Assembly (NCBI GenBank): GCA_005503085.1
Contig: SCOI01000004.1
Span: 62,001 to 126,000 of the forward strand
Direction of reading: 5' to 3'
DNA length: 64,000 bases
Source: Burkholderiales bacterium C2
Lineage (GTDB): Bacteria > Pseudomonadota > Gammaproteobacteria > Burkholderiales > Burkholderiaceae_C
Part shown: positions 1 through 7,456 of the stretch, one piece after another
How positions within the stretch are numbered: the first letter of the stretch is position 1
Layout of the letters: the number at the start of each line of letters is the position of its first letter
Notes under the pieces: model-generated
What the model saw: the letters and a program-made list of their open reading frames with translations, nothing else
Told to the model about the DNA's origin: nothing
Databases searched by the model: none
Made by a program: the position numbers and the translations under genes

Positions 1-10
1 CCGGACTTGA

Positions 11-43
11 AAGCCGCGAAGCCCTCAGGCCTCGCGGCTTTTT
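11..43 (+). terminator. Rho-independent terminator or attenuator before pssA
   Basis: A perfect 9-bp stem pairs 11-19 (AAGCCGCGA) with 32-40 (TCGCGGCTT), and the run of T continues to 43. The loop can add a three-pair inner helix. It lies only about 30 nt before pssA, so it either ends an upstream transcript or partially attenuates read-through into pssA. I see no promoter between it and pssA. Confidence 0.7.
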
Positions 44-74
44 CTATGGAGTGCCTGTTGTATCCTCCCGCCCC

Positions 75-923
75 ATGACCGAATCGAACAAGAAGAGCCC
101 GACCGAGCTGCCGGACGAGGACGAGGACACCGTGCCGGCGCCGGTGCGTCCGCGTCGCAAGGGCATTTATGTGCTGCCCAATGCCATCACGCTGGCGGCA
201 CTGTTCTCCGGCTTCTACGCGATCGTGATGTCGATGAATGGCCGCTTCGAGCTGGCCTGCATCGCAATCTTCTGCGCCGCCGTGCTGGACAGCCTGGACG
301 GCCGGGTCGCGCGCATGACCAATGCACAGAGCGCCTTCGGCGAGCAGATGGACAGCTTGTCGGACATGGTCAGCTTCGGCGCGGCGCCGGCGCTGATCGT
401 CTATGTCTGGGCCTTCAAGGACATGGGCAAGCTCGGCTGGATTCCGTCCTTTGTCTATATCTCGGGTGCGGCGCTGCGCCTGGCGCGCTTCAACGTCAAT
501 ATCGGCGTGGTCGACAAACGTTTCTTCCAGGGCCTGCCCAGCCCGGCCGCCGCGGCCATCGTGATCGGCATGATCTGGGCCTTCGATGACTATGGCTTCA
601 AGCAGGTCACCCATCTGCCCTGGGTGGTCTGGACCGCCTTCGGCATGACCTTGTTCGCCGGCTTGTCGATGGTGACCAACGCGCCCTTCTACAGTTTCAA
701 GGTCGTTGGCGCCCGGCGCACCGTGCCCTTCGTGGTGCTGGTCGCGATCGCGCTGGCCATCGTGCTGATCAGCCAGAACCCGCCGCTGGGCCTGTTCGCG
801 ATCTTCTGCGCCTATGGCCTGTCGGGCTATGTGATCTATTTCTGGCGCAAGGCCAAGGGCAAGCAGGTCAGCATGATTGCCACATCGACCGACGAGCCCG
901 ATGAGCAGGGCCTGCATCGCTGA
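75..923 (+). CDS. pssA: CDP-diacylglycerol--serine O-phosphatidyltransferase
   Basis: Makes phosphatidylserine from CDP-diacylglycerol and L-serine in the inner membrane, the precursor of phosphatidylethanolamine. The CDP-alcohol phosphotransferase signature (DG-x2-AR-x8-G-x3-D-x3-D) is complete: D75-G76, A79-R80, G89, D93 and D97, counting from the ATG at 75. Several hydrophobic segments follow, up to a charged C-terminus. The frame is also open from a GTG at 51. I prefer the ATG because family members usually begin shortly before the basic RRKGIY stretch, but neither start has a clear Shine-Dalgarno sequence. pssA followed by leuA is the usual Burkholderiales order, commonly downstream of ilvBHC and psd. 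Confidence 0.93.
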   Translation: MTESNKKSPTELPDEDEDTVPAPVRPRRKGIYVLPNAITLAALFSGFYAIVMSMNGRFELACIAIFCAAVLDSLDGRVARMTNAQSAFGEQMDSLSDMVSFGAAPALIVYVWAFKDMGKLGWIPSFVYISGAALRLARFNVNIGVVDKRFFQGLPSPAAAAIVIGMIWAFDDYGFKQVTHLPWVVWTAFGMTLFAGLSMVTNAPFYSFKVVGARRTVPFVVLVAIALAIVLISQNPPLGLFAIFCAYGLSGYVIYFWRKAKGKQVSMIATSTDEPDEQGLHR

Positions 924-930
924 ACTCACG

Positions 931-939
931 TGCTATATT
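931..939 (+). promoter_or_regulatory. Extended -10 promoter for the leuA leader
   Basis: TGCTATATT begins 8 nt after the pssA stop and matches the extended -10 pattern TGnTATAAT. No good -35 box is visible, which is acceptable for an extended -10 promoter. The predicted start falls at about 944-948, at or within a few bases of the leader ATG at 948. Confidence 0.55.
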
Positions 940-947
940 CATTGCCC

Positions 948-1004
948 ATGAAGACCTTGTTCGCGTTCGCGCTGCTACTACTAGGTGAACCTCGGGTTCG
1001 CTGA
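948..1004 (+). CDS. leuL: Leucine leader peptide of the leuA attenuator
   Basis: An 18-codon frame encodes [18 protein letters not shown]. It contains four consecutive Leu codons at 972-983 (CTG CTA CTA CTA). CTA is normally the rarest Leu codon in such G+C-rich genomes, so three in a row is unlikely by chance and fits a charged-tRNA-Leu sensor. A hairpin overlaps the end of the frame and a terminator hairpin follows, as in enteric leuL. There is no Shine-Dalgarno sequence, and the likely promoter leaves almost no 5' UTR, so translation may be leaderless. The symbol is by function; I infer no homology to enteric leuL. Confidence 0.65.
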   Translation: MKTLFAFALLLLGEPRVR

Positions 1005-1041
1005 TCGCGCACGTCCAAGCGTTTTTGATCTCAACGGCCCG
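987..1041 (+). promoter_or_regulatory. Candidate pause hairpin and antiterminator of the leuA attenuator
   Basis: Two exclusive pairings are possible. GAACC (987-991) can pair with GGTTC (995-999) across a 3-nt loop at the end of the leader frame. Alternatively CGGGTT (993-998) can pair with GGCCCG (1036-1041) by four G-C and two G-U pairs, which would occupy the 5' arm of the downstream terminator. A ribosome stalled on the Leu run at 972-983 would block the first helix and favour the second. This is inferred by eye and was not folded. Confidence 0.4.
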
Positions 1042-1070
1042 TATGCACCCTGCAGCGGGCCGTTGGTCTT
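1033..1070 (+). terminator. Attenuator terminator before leuA
   Basis: A perfect 9-bp stem pairs AACGGCCCG (1033-1041) with CGGGCCGTT (1056-1064), with a 14-nt loop, followed by GGTCTTTTC. It lies between the leader peptide and leuA, so it would act as an attenuator rather than the end of a transcription unit. Confidence 0.65.
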
Positions 1071-1116
1071 TTCGAGTCTGCAGGTTGCGATCCAGACTCA
1101 CCAGGAAGCAAGATCC

Positions 1117-2805
1117 ATGTTGAAGCAACCCAACGTCAAGTACCGCGCCTTCCCTGCCATCGGTCTGCGCGACCGGACCTGGCCGGACGCCCAGCTGAGC
1201 CGCGCACCGATCTGGCTGAGCACCGATCTGCGCGATGGCAACCAGGCCTTGATCGAGCCGATGGATGCCGAGCGCAAGCTGCGCATGTTCGAGATGCTGG
1301 TGCGCATCGGCTTCAAGGAGATCGAGGTCGGTTTCCCCTCGGCCTCGCAGACCGATTTCGACTTCGTGCGCCTGCTGATCGAGCAGAACCTGATCCCTGA
1401 TGACGTGACCATCCAGGTGCTGACCCAGGCGCGCCAGCCGCTGATTGAGCGCACCTTCGAGTCGCTGCGCGGCGCACGCCGCGTCATCGTCCATCTCTAC
1501 AACGCGGTCGCGCCGGTGATGCGCCAGGTCGTCTTGGGCATGGACGAGGACCAGATCGTCGCGCTGGCCGTCACGCACACGCAGATGATCCGCCGCATGG
1601 CTGAGGCGCAGCCAGAGACCGAGTTCCGCTTCCAGTACTCGCCCGAGATGTTCTCCGGCACCGAGCTGACCTTCTCCAAGCGCGTCGTCGATGCGGTGAC
1701 CGAGGCCTGGGGCGCGACGCCCGAGCGCAAGGTCATCATCAATCTGCCGGCCACCGTCGAGCACTCGACGCCCAATATCTTTGCCGACATGGTCGAGTGG
1801 ATGCACCGCCATATCGAGCGCCGCGATAGCGTCGTGCTGTCCATCCATCCGCACAACGACCGCGGCACCGGCACGGCCGCGGCCGAGTTCGCGCTGATGG
1901 CCGGCGGCGACCGCATCGAGGGCTGCCTGTTCGGCAGCGGCGAGCGCACCGGCAATGTCGACATCGTCAATATCGCGCTGAACCTCTACACCCAGGGCGT
2001 CTCGCCCGAGCTGGACTTCTCCGACATCGACGAGGTGCGCCGCTGCGCCGAGCATTGCACCCAGCTGCCGGTGCATCCGCGCCACCCGTATGCCGGCGAC
2101 CTGGTCTACACCTCGTTCTCGGGCTCGCACCAGGACGCGATCAAGAAGGCCTTCGCCGCCCGCAAGGACGGCGACATCTGGGACATGCCCTATCTGCCGG
2201 TCGATCCCAAGGACCTGGGCCGCAGCTATGACGCGGTGATACGCGTCAACAGCCAGTCGGGCAAGGGCGGCATCGCCTATCTGCTGGAGGCCGAGTACGG
2301 GGTCGAGCTGCCGCGCCGCCTGCAGATCGAGTTCAGCCAGGTCGTGCAGGCCGTGATGGACGACAGCGGCAAGGAACTCAGCGCCGCCGACATCTGGGGC
2401 ATCTTCGACCGCGAATACGGCATCAGCGCCGGTGCGGCCCTGCATCCGGCAATCAGCGAGTCGGCCGAGGGCCGGGTCAGCCTTCGCGCCAGCGCCGATC
2501 TGCGGGAGCGCCAGCTGCAGGTGCAGGGCGAGGGCAGCGGCCCGATCGACGCCTTCATCAACGGCTTGAACGCCCAGCTGAGCTCCGCCGTGCGCGTGCT
2601 CGACTATCACGAGCATTCGATAGGCAGCGGCGCCGACGCCAAGGCCGCGGCCTATCTGGAGCTGCGCATCGGGGACGCGCTGACACTCTTCGGTGTCGGC
2701 ATCGATGCCAACATCGTCTCGGCCTCGCTGAAGGCCATCAGCTCCGGCCTGCGCCGCGCCGCCGAGCGCGGCCAGCTGCAGTTCGCCACCTCCATCACCG
2801 CCTGA
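1117..2805 (+). CDS. leuA: 2-isopropylmalate synthase, long form
   Basis: Condenses acetyl-CoA with 2-oxoisovalerate, the first committed step of leucine synthesis. The 562-residue protein has an N-terminal HMGL-like TIM barrel: the DLRDGNQ motif is at 37-43, and the metal-binding H244-x-H246 is followed by GERTGN. A C-terminal LeuA allosteric domain covers roughly 440-560. Length and sequence fit the longer LeuA subclass. The ATG at 1117 is chosen because AGGAAG (1103-1108) precedes it at good spacing; the frame is open to about 985, but that part lies inside the attenuator. A second, different LeuA follows 23 bp downstream. Leucine attenuation is the likely control. Confidence 0.93.
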   Translation: MLKQPNVKYRAFPAIGLRDRTWPDAQLSRAPIWLSTDLRDGNQALIEPMDAERKLRMFEMLVRIGFKEIEVGFPSASQTDFDFVRLLIEQNLIPDDVTIQVLTQARQPLIERTFESLRGARRVIVHLYNAVAPVMRQVVLGMDEDQIVALAVTHTQMIRRMAEAQPETEFRFQYSPEMFSGTELTFSKRVVDAVTEAWGATPERKVIINLPATVEHSTPNIFADMVEWMHRHIERRDSVVLSIHPHNDRGTGTAAAEFALMAGGDRIEGCLFGSGERTGNVDIVNIALNLYTQGVSPELDFSDIDEVRRCAEHCTQLPVHPRHPYAGDLVYTSFSGSHQDAIKKAFAARKDGDIWDMPYLPVDPKDLGRSYDAVIRVNSQSGKGGIAYLLEAEYGVELPRRLQIEFSQVVQAVMDDSGKELSAADIWGIFDREYGISAGAALHPAISESAEGRVSLRASADLRERQLQVQGEGSGPIDAFINGLNAQLSSAVRVLDYHEHSIGSGADAKAAAYLELRIGDALTLFGVGIDANIVSASLKAISSGLRRAAERGQLQFATSITA

Positions 2806-2828
2806 ACACATCCACCGGGAGCCCGCTC

Positions 2829-4370
2829 ATGAGCCAGCAGCTGATCATTTTCGACACCACCTTGCGCGACGGCGAGCAATCGCCCGGCGCCTCGATGACC
2901 AAGGACGAGAAGCTGCGCATCGCGCGCCAGCTGGAGCGGCTCAAGGTCGATGTGATCGAGGCCGGCTTCGCGGCCTCCAGCAATGGTGACTTCGAAGCCG
3001 TCAAGGCGATTGCCGACGCGGTGCGCGAGAGCACGATCTGCTCGCTGGCGCGCGCCAATGACCGCGACATCGCGCGCGCGGCCGAGGCGTTGAAGGGCGC
3101 GGCGCGCTCGCGCATCCACACCTTCATCGCCACCAGCGAGCTCCATATGGAGAAGAAGCTGCGCATGACACGCGAGCAGGTGCTGGAGCAGGCCATCCAG
3201 GCGGTGCGCTTCGCCCGCAATCTGACCGACGATGTCGAGTTCTCGCCCGAGGACGGCTACCGCTCCGATCCGGAGTTCCTGGCCCGCGTCGTCGAGGCGG
3301 TGATCAAGGAAGGCGCGCGCACGATCAACATCCCCGACACCGTCGGCTACGCCATTCCCGAGCTCTACGGCAGTTTCATCAAGACCCTGCGCGAGCGCGT
3401 GCCGAACGCCGACCAGGCGATCTGGAGCGTGCACTGCCACAACGACCTGGGCATGGCGGTGGCCAACTCGCTGGCCGGCGTGATGATAGGCGGCGCGCGC
3501 CAGATCGAGTGCACGATCAACGGCCTGGGCGAGCGCGCCGGCAACTGCTCGCTGGAAGAAGTGGTGATGGCGGTCAAGACCCGGCGCGACTACTTCGGTC
3601 TGGAGGTCGGCATCGATGCGACCCAGATCGTCGCGGCCTCGCGCCTGGTCTCGCAGACCACCGGCTTCGTGGTCCAGCCCAACAAGGCCGTGGTCGGCGC
3701 CAATGCCTTCGCCCATGCCTCCGGCATCCACCAGGACGGCGTGCTCAAGGCGCGCGACACCTACGAGATCATGCGGGCCGAGGATGTGGGCTGGAGCGCC
3801 AACAAGATCGTGCTGGGCAAGCTCAGCGGCCGCAATGCCTTCAAGCAGCGCCTGCAGGAGCTGGGCATTGCGCTGGAGTCCGAGGCCGAGATCAATGCCG
3901 CCTTCGTGCGCTTCAAGGACCTGGCCGACCGCAAGAACGAGATCTTCGACGAGGACATCATCGCGCTGGTGATGGACGAGTCGGTCACTTCCGAGCAGGA
4001 GCATTACCGCCTGCTGGCCCTGTCCCAGCACTCGGAGACCGGCGAGCGCCCCCATGCCAAGGTCGCGTTCGCGGCGGGCGGCGTTGAGCACCATGCCGAG
4101 AGCGACGGCAACGGCCCGGTCGACGCCAGCCTGCGCGCCATCGAGTCCAAGGTGCAAAGTGGCGCCGAACTGCTGCTCTATTCGGTCAATGCAATCACCA
4201 GCGGCAGCACAGAATCGCAGGGCGAAGTCACGGTGCGTTTGCAGCATGCCGGGCGCGTGGTGAACGGCGTTGGTGCCGACCCCGATATCGTCGTGGCCTC
4301 GGCCAAGGCATATTTGAGCGCACTGAACAAGCTGCAGAGCAAGACCGAAAGAGTCGCGGCGCAGGGCTGA
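2829..4370 (+). CDS. leuA: 2-isopropylmalate synthase, short form (second copy)
   Basis: A 513-residue LeuA homologue with an N-terminal catalytic barrel: RDGEQ at 13-17, H202-x-H204, and the GLGERAGN loop. A C-terminal regulatory domain covers roughly 400-500. It resembles the standard bacterial LeuA and is only distantly similar to the 562-residue protein just upstream, so the two are ancient paralogues rather than a recent duplication. Homocitrate or citramalate synthase are related alternatives, but the conserved leader-operon context and intact regulatory domain favour isopropylmalate synthase. The 23-bp gap implies co-transcription with the upstream leuA. Confidence 0.88.
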   Translation: MSQQLIIFDTTLRDGEQSPGASMTKDEKLRIARQLERLKVDVIEAGFAASSNGDFEAVKAIADAVRESTICSLARANDRDIARAAEALKGAARSRIHTFIATSELHMEKKLRMTREQVLEQAIQAVRFARNLTDDVEFSPEDGYRSDPEFLARVVEAVIKEGARTINIPDTVGYAIPELYGSFIKTLRERVPNADQAIWSVHCHNDLGMAVANSLAGVMIGGARQIECTINGLGERAGNCSLEEVVMAVKTRRDYFGLEVGIDATQIVAASRLVSQTTGFVVQPNKAVVGANAFAHASGIHQDGVLKARDTYEIMRAEDVGWSANKIVLGKLSGRNAFKQRLQELGIALESEAEINAAFVRFKDLADRKNEIFDEDIIALVMDESVTSEQEHYRLLALSQHSETGERPHAKVAFAAGGVEHHAESDGNGPVDASLRAIESKVQSGAELLLYSVNAITSGSTESQGEVTVRLQHAGRVVNGVGADPDIVVASAKAYLSALNKLQSKTERVAAQG

Positions 4371-4437
4371 ACCGGGGCCGGTTGGGAACTAAGTTACGCG
4401 ATGCTTCACTTTAGGAGGCGCGCATAAGTTTTTGATC

Positions 4438-4466
4438 TTGCCCGACTTTTTCCTTTGACCTACACT
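4438..4466 (+). promoter_or_regulatory. Sigma-70 type promoter for the D-Ala-D-Ala peptidase gene
   Basis: TTGCCC (4438-4443) and TACACT (4461-4466) are separated by 17 nt. The predicted start near 4473 leaves a short leader before the TTG start codon at 4492. Confidence 0.45.
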
Positions 4467-4477
4467 TGCGACGCAAG
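4465..4477. promoter_or_regulatory. Palindrome CTTGCG-A-CGCAAG over the promoter
   Basis: A perfect 6-1-6 inverted repeat overlaps the end of the -10 box and the predicted transcription start of the next gene. That is where a repressor operator would sit. No regulator is assigned. Confidence 0.35.
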
Positions 4478-4491
4478 CATTGGGGGCTGGA

Positions 4492-5511
4492 TTGAAGACT
4501 TTTGTGACTTTGTTGTCGAGCGCGGTGATGAGCTGCGCCCTCATGGCCGGCGGATCGCTGCTGCCGGCCCAGCAAGCCCATGCGGCCAGCGCCAGCAAGA
4601 GCAGCAGCAAGGCCGGCAAGACGGTGCGCAAGGCCAAGCCGGCCTCCCGCACGCTGCGCGCGCCGCGCAAGGCCGTGATGGCTGCCGCCCCGGCCCGGCC
4701 CTCGTTTGGCCAGATCTACGGCCTGCATGCGGTCGAAGACCCGCTCGATCTGAAGTCCAGCGTGGCCCTGGTGATGGACCAGGAGACCAACGAGGTGCTG
4801 CTGTCCAAGAATTCCCAGGCGGTGTTGCCGATCGCGTCCATCACCAAGCTGATGACGGCCCTGGTCGTCGTCGAGGCCAAGCAGCCGCTCGACGAGATGC
4901 TGACCGTCACTGACGAAGACATCGACACCGAGAAGGGCACCCGCTCGCGTCTGGCGATCGGCACCACCTTGAGCCGCAGCGAGATGCTGCATCTCGCGCT
5001 GATGTCGTCCGAGAACCGCGCCGCCAATGCGCTGGGTCGCCACTATCCCGGCGGCCTGAAGGCCTTTGTCGCGGCGATGAACCAGAAGGCGCAGGCCCTG
5101 GGCATGAGCGACACCCATTACGTCGAGCCCACCGGCCTGTCCAGCCGCAATCAGAGCAGCGCCAAGGATCTGGCCGCGCTGGTGCGGGTGGCGCATGAGT
5201 TTCCGCTGCTGCGCGAGCTGTCGACCTCCAAGGAGCATCTGGTGACCCTGGGCCGCCGCCAGGTGGCTTTCCACAGCACCAATGGCCTGGTGCGCAGCGG
5301 TTCCTGGGATATCGGCCTGCAGAAGACCGGCTTCATCAACGAGGCCGGTCGCTGCCTGGTGATGCAGGTGCAGATGGCCGGCCGCAAGCTGATCCTGGTG
5401 TTCCTGGACTCGGCCGGCAAGTACTCGCGTATCGGCGATGCCGAGCGGGTGCGCAAATGGATCAGCGCCAATCCCGAAGTCAGCGCCGCGCTGCCGGGCA
5501 TCTCGGGCTGA
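4492..5511 (+). CDS. pbpG: D-alanyl-D-alanine endopeptidase/carboxypeptidase, S11 family
   Basis: A periplasmic low-molecular-weight penicillin-binding protein that trims peptidoglycan cross-links. A signal peptide covers about residues 1-31 (cleavage after AHA). A basic Ala/Lys/Ser linker follows to about 70, then the S11 catalytic domain. The active-site motifs are all present: S116-x-x-K119 (SITK), S173-E-N175 and K278-T-G280. The 339-residue length fits PBP7-type enzymes rather than DacA, which carries an extra membrane-anchoring C-terminus. No ATG suits the signal peptide. The TTG at 4492 is chosen because a G-rich site (4482-4486) precedes it and it gives MKTFVTLL; a TTG at 4480 is also possible. 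Confidence 0.85.
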   Translation: MKTFVTLLSSAVMSCALMAGGSLLPAQQAHAASASKSSSKAGKTVRKAKPASRTLRAPRKAVMAAAPARPSFGQIYGLHAVEDPLDLKSSVALVMDQETNEVLLSKNSQAVLPIASITKLMTALVVVEAKQPLDEMLTVTDEDIDTEKGTRSRLAIGTTLSRSEMLHLALMSSENRAANALGRHYPGGLKAFVAAMNQKAQALGMSDTHYVEPTGLSSRNQSSAKDLAALVRVAHEFPLLRELSTSKEHLVTLGRRQVAFHSTNGLVRSGSWDIGLQKTGFINEAGRCLVMQVQMAGRKLILVFLDSAGKYSRIGDAERVRKWISANPEVSAALPGISG

Positions 5512-5530
5512 ACTGAGCCCATCAGTACAA

Positions 5531-5555
5531 AAGCGCGCCACTGGCGCGCTTTTTT
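5531..5555. terminator. Terminator between convergent pbpG and iclR-type gene
   Basis: AAGCGCGCC (5531-5539) pairs perfectly with GGCGCGCTT (5543-5551) around a 3-nt loop and continues into TTTT. Because A residues precede the stem, it can also work on the minus strand and serve both convergent genes. Confidence 0.85.
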
Positions 5556-5569
5556 GATTGGGCGCTGGG

Positions 5570-6337
5570 TCAGCCGCGATAGCCCAGCGCCTGCGAGATC
5601 TGGGCGGCGGTCTCGCGCAGCCGCGCCAGCCAGCTCTCCTCCAGCCGGTCCGCCGGCGCCGAGATCGACAGGCCGGCGATCAGCTTGCCCTGGTCGTCAT
5701 AGATGCCGGCGGCCATGCAGCGCACGCCCAGCTCCAGCTCCTCGTCGTCGCGCGCCACGCCGCGCTGGCGCACCAGGGCCATTTCGCGCTCCAGCGCGCC
5801 GATCTCGGTCAGGCTGTTCTTGGTGTGGCCGGCCAGGCCGGTGCGGGTCGCGTAGGCGCGCACCCGCTGGGCGTCGTCGCTGGCCAGGAAGAGCTTGCCC
5901 ACCGAGGTCAGGTGTAGCGGCGCCCGGCCACCGACGGCCCGCACCACCTGCATGCCCGAGCGTTCGCTGTAGGTGCGCTCGATATAGACGATCTCGTCAC
6001 CCTGGCGCACCGACAGATTGACCGGCTGGTGGGTGAATTTGTGCAGCTCGCGCATGGGCCCCAGCGCCGCATCGCGCACATCCAGCCGCGCCTTGACCAG
6101 ATTGCCCAGCTCCAGCAAGCGCATGCCCAGCCGATAACTACCGGCCTCGGGCCGGTCGACGAAACGGCCGATTGCCAGGTCGTTGAGAATGCGGTGCGCC
6201 GTCGAGGGGTGGAGACCGGTGGTTTCGCTGATCTGCTTCAGTGAAACGGGGTCTTGATGGCTGGCCAGAACGTCCAGCAAGGTAAAGGCGCGTTCCAGGA
6301 CTTGAACTGCGGGCGTCTGCCCCTCTTTGTTTTTCAT
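5570..6337 (-). CDS. IclR-family transcriptional regulator
   Basis: A 255-residue regulator. The N-terminal winged helix-turn-helix covers about residues 10-70 and includes a helix reading TGLHPSTAHRILNDL. The C-terminal IclR effector domain covers about 80-250, with the typical SVGKLFLA and ISAPADRL segments. Family members bind small aromatic or carboxylic acids and control catabolic genes. Nothing adjacent identifies the effector: the divergent neighbour, 42 bp away, is the TIGR03790 gene, which it might control. The ATG at 6337 gives the usual start just before the HTH. Confidence 0.88.
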   Translation of the reverse strand: MKNKEGQTPAVQVLERAFTLLDVLASHQDPVSLKQISETTGLHPSTAHRILNDLAIGRFVDRPEAGSYRLGMRLLELGNLVKARLDVRDAALGPMRELHKFTHQPVNLSVRQGDEIVYIERTYSERSGMQVVRAVGGRAPLHLTSVGKLFLASDDAQRVRAYATRTGLAGHTKNSLTEIGALEREMALVRQRGVARDDEELELGVRCMAAGIYDDQGKLIAGLSISAPADRLEESWLARLRETAAQISQALGYRG

Positions 6338-6379
6338 GCTTTCATTGTGCGGGATTTTGTGAATTTTCTACATGGCGAA

Positions 6380-7456
6380 ATGAAGACAGTGGCCGCGCTG
6401 CTGACCGGGCTGATGCTGGTGGCGCTCGCTCAGGCGCAGGCCCCGGCCCAGTCGCAATGGCTGCGGGTGCCGCCCGTGACGGGCCGGCTGACGGCCGCCG
6501 ATATTGCCGTGGTGATCAACACGGCCGATCCCTATTCGGTGGCGGTGGGCGAGTACTACGCCCGGCGGCGCGGCTTGGCCGCCGAGCAGGTCCTGCGGGT
6601 CGAGCTGCCGCTGCGGCCGAGCTTGAGCCCGGCCGAGTTCGATGAGTTGCAGGCGCAGTTGCAGCGCCGCCTGCCGGGTCGGGTACAGGCACTGGCGTTG
6701 GCCTGGAGTCAGCCCTATGCGGTGGCCTGCAACTCCATCACCGGCGCGCTGGCGCTGGGCTTTCAGGCCGAACTCTGCAAGCAGAGCTGCGCGCCTTCCA
6801 AGCCCTCGCCCTATGTGGCCTATACCGGCCACAAGCCCTTCAGCGATCTCGGCTGGCGGCCGGCCATGCTGCTGGCCGCCCGCTCGGTCGAGCAGGCCCG
6901 GGCGCTGATCGACCGCGGCGTGGCCGCCGACCACAGCCTGGCGCAGCGCGGCACGCCGCCAGTGCAGGCGGTGTTCGCCAGCACGGCCGACAAGGCCCGC
7001 AATGTGCGTGCGCCGCTGTTTCCGCCTCCGGGTCGGCTGTGGGCCTGGGGTGTCGAGGTGCGCCAGCTCGATCAGGACCAGCTGCCGCCGCTGGCCGAGG
7101 TGGTGCTCTACCAGACCGGGCTGGCGCGGGTCGAGGGCCTGGACCAGATCCCCTTCCTGCCCGGCGCGCTGGCCGATCATCTGACCTCGCTGGGCGGGCA
7201 ACTGGAGCGCACGACGGGCCCCCAGATGAGCGCGCTGGACTGGCTAGCGGCGGGGGCCACCGCCAGCCACGGCGCGGTCAGCGAGCCCTGCAACCATCTG
7301 CAGAAGTTCCCGCATCCGCAGCTGCTGTTGCTGAACTATCTGCAGGGTGTCAGTGCGCTCGAGGCCTATTGGCGCAGCGTGCTGTGGCCGGCGCAGAGTG
7401 TGTTCGTCGGCGAGCCGCTGGCGGCACCGTTTGCGCGCCAGCCGGATCAGCCCTGA
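6380..7456 (+). CDS. TIGR03790-family exported protein of unknown function
   Basis: A 358-residue protein with a signal peptide (about residues 1-21, ending AQA). The mature part starts with a VPPVTGRLTAADIAVVIN-like segment and continues with a YYARRRGL segment, features I associate with family TIGR03790. As I recall, that family occurs almost only in genomes encoding exosortase, the PEP-CTERM sorting enzyme. Its function is unknown. No exosortase or PEP-CTERM protein is visible here. The ATG at 6380 is chosen because it starts the signal peptide; the frame is open back into the divergent regulator. It converges with hpnE and ends one base before the hpnE stop. Family assignment is from memory. 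Confidence 0.65.
   Translation: MKTVAALLTGLMLVALAQAQAPAQSQWLRVPPVTGRLTAADIAVVINTADPYSVAVGEYYARRRGLAAEQVLRVELPLRPSLSPAEFDELQAQLQRRLPGRVQALALAWSQPYAVACNSITGALALGFQAELCKQSCAPSKPSPYVAYTGHKPFSDLGWRPAMLLAARSVEQARALIDRGVAADHSLAQRGTPPVQAVFASTADKARNVRAPLFPPPGRLWAWGVEVRQLDQDQLPPLAEVVLYQTGLARVEGLDQIPFLPGALADHLTSLGGQLERTTGPQMSALDWLAAGATASHGAVSEPCNHLQKFPHPQLLLLNYLQGVSALEAYWRSVLWPAQSVFVGEPLAAPFARQPDQP

Noticed and set aside
985-1116. Upstream extension of leuA in frame
   Set aside because: It overlaps the leader peptide, the hairpins and the terminator. The ATG at 1117 has a good ribosome site and gives the family N-terminus.
868-2811. Minus-strand open frame opposite leuA
   Set aside because: Antisense shadow; leuA on the plus strand has full catalytic motifs and a Shine-Dalgarno.
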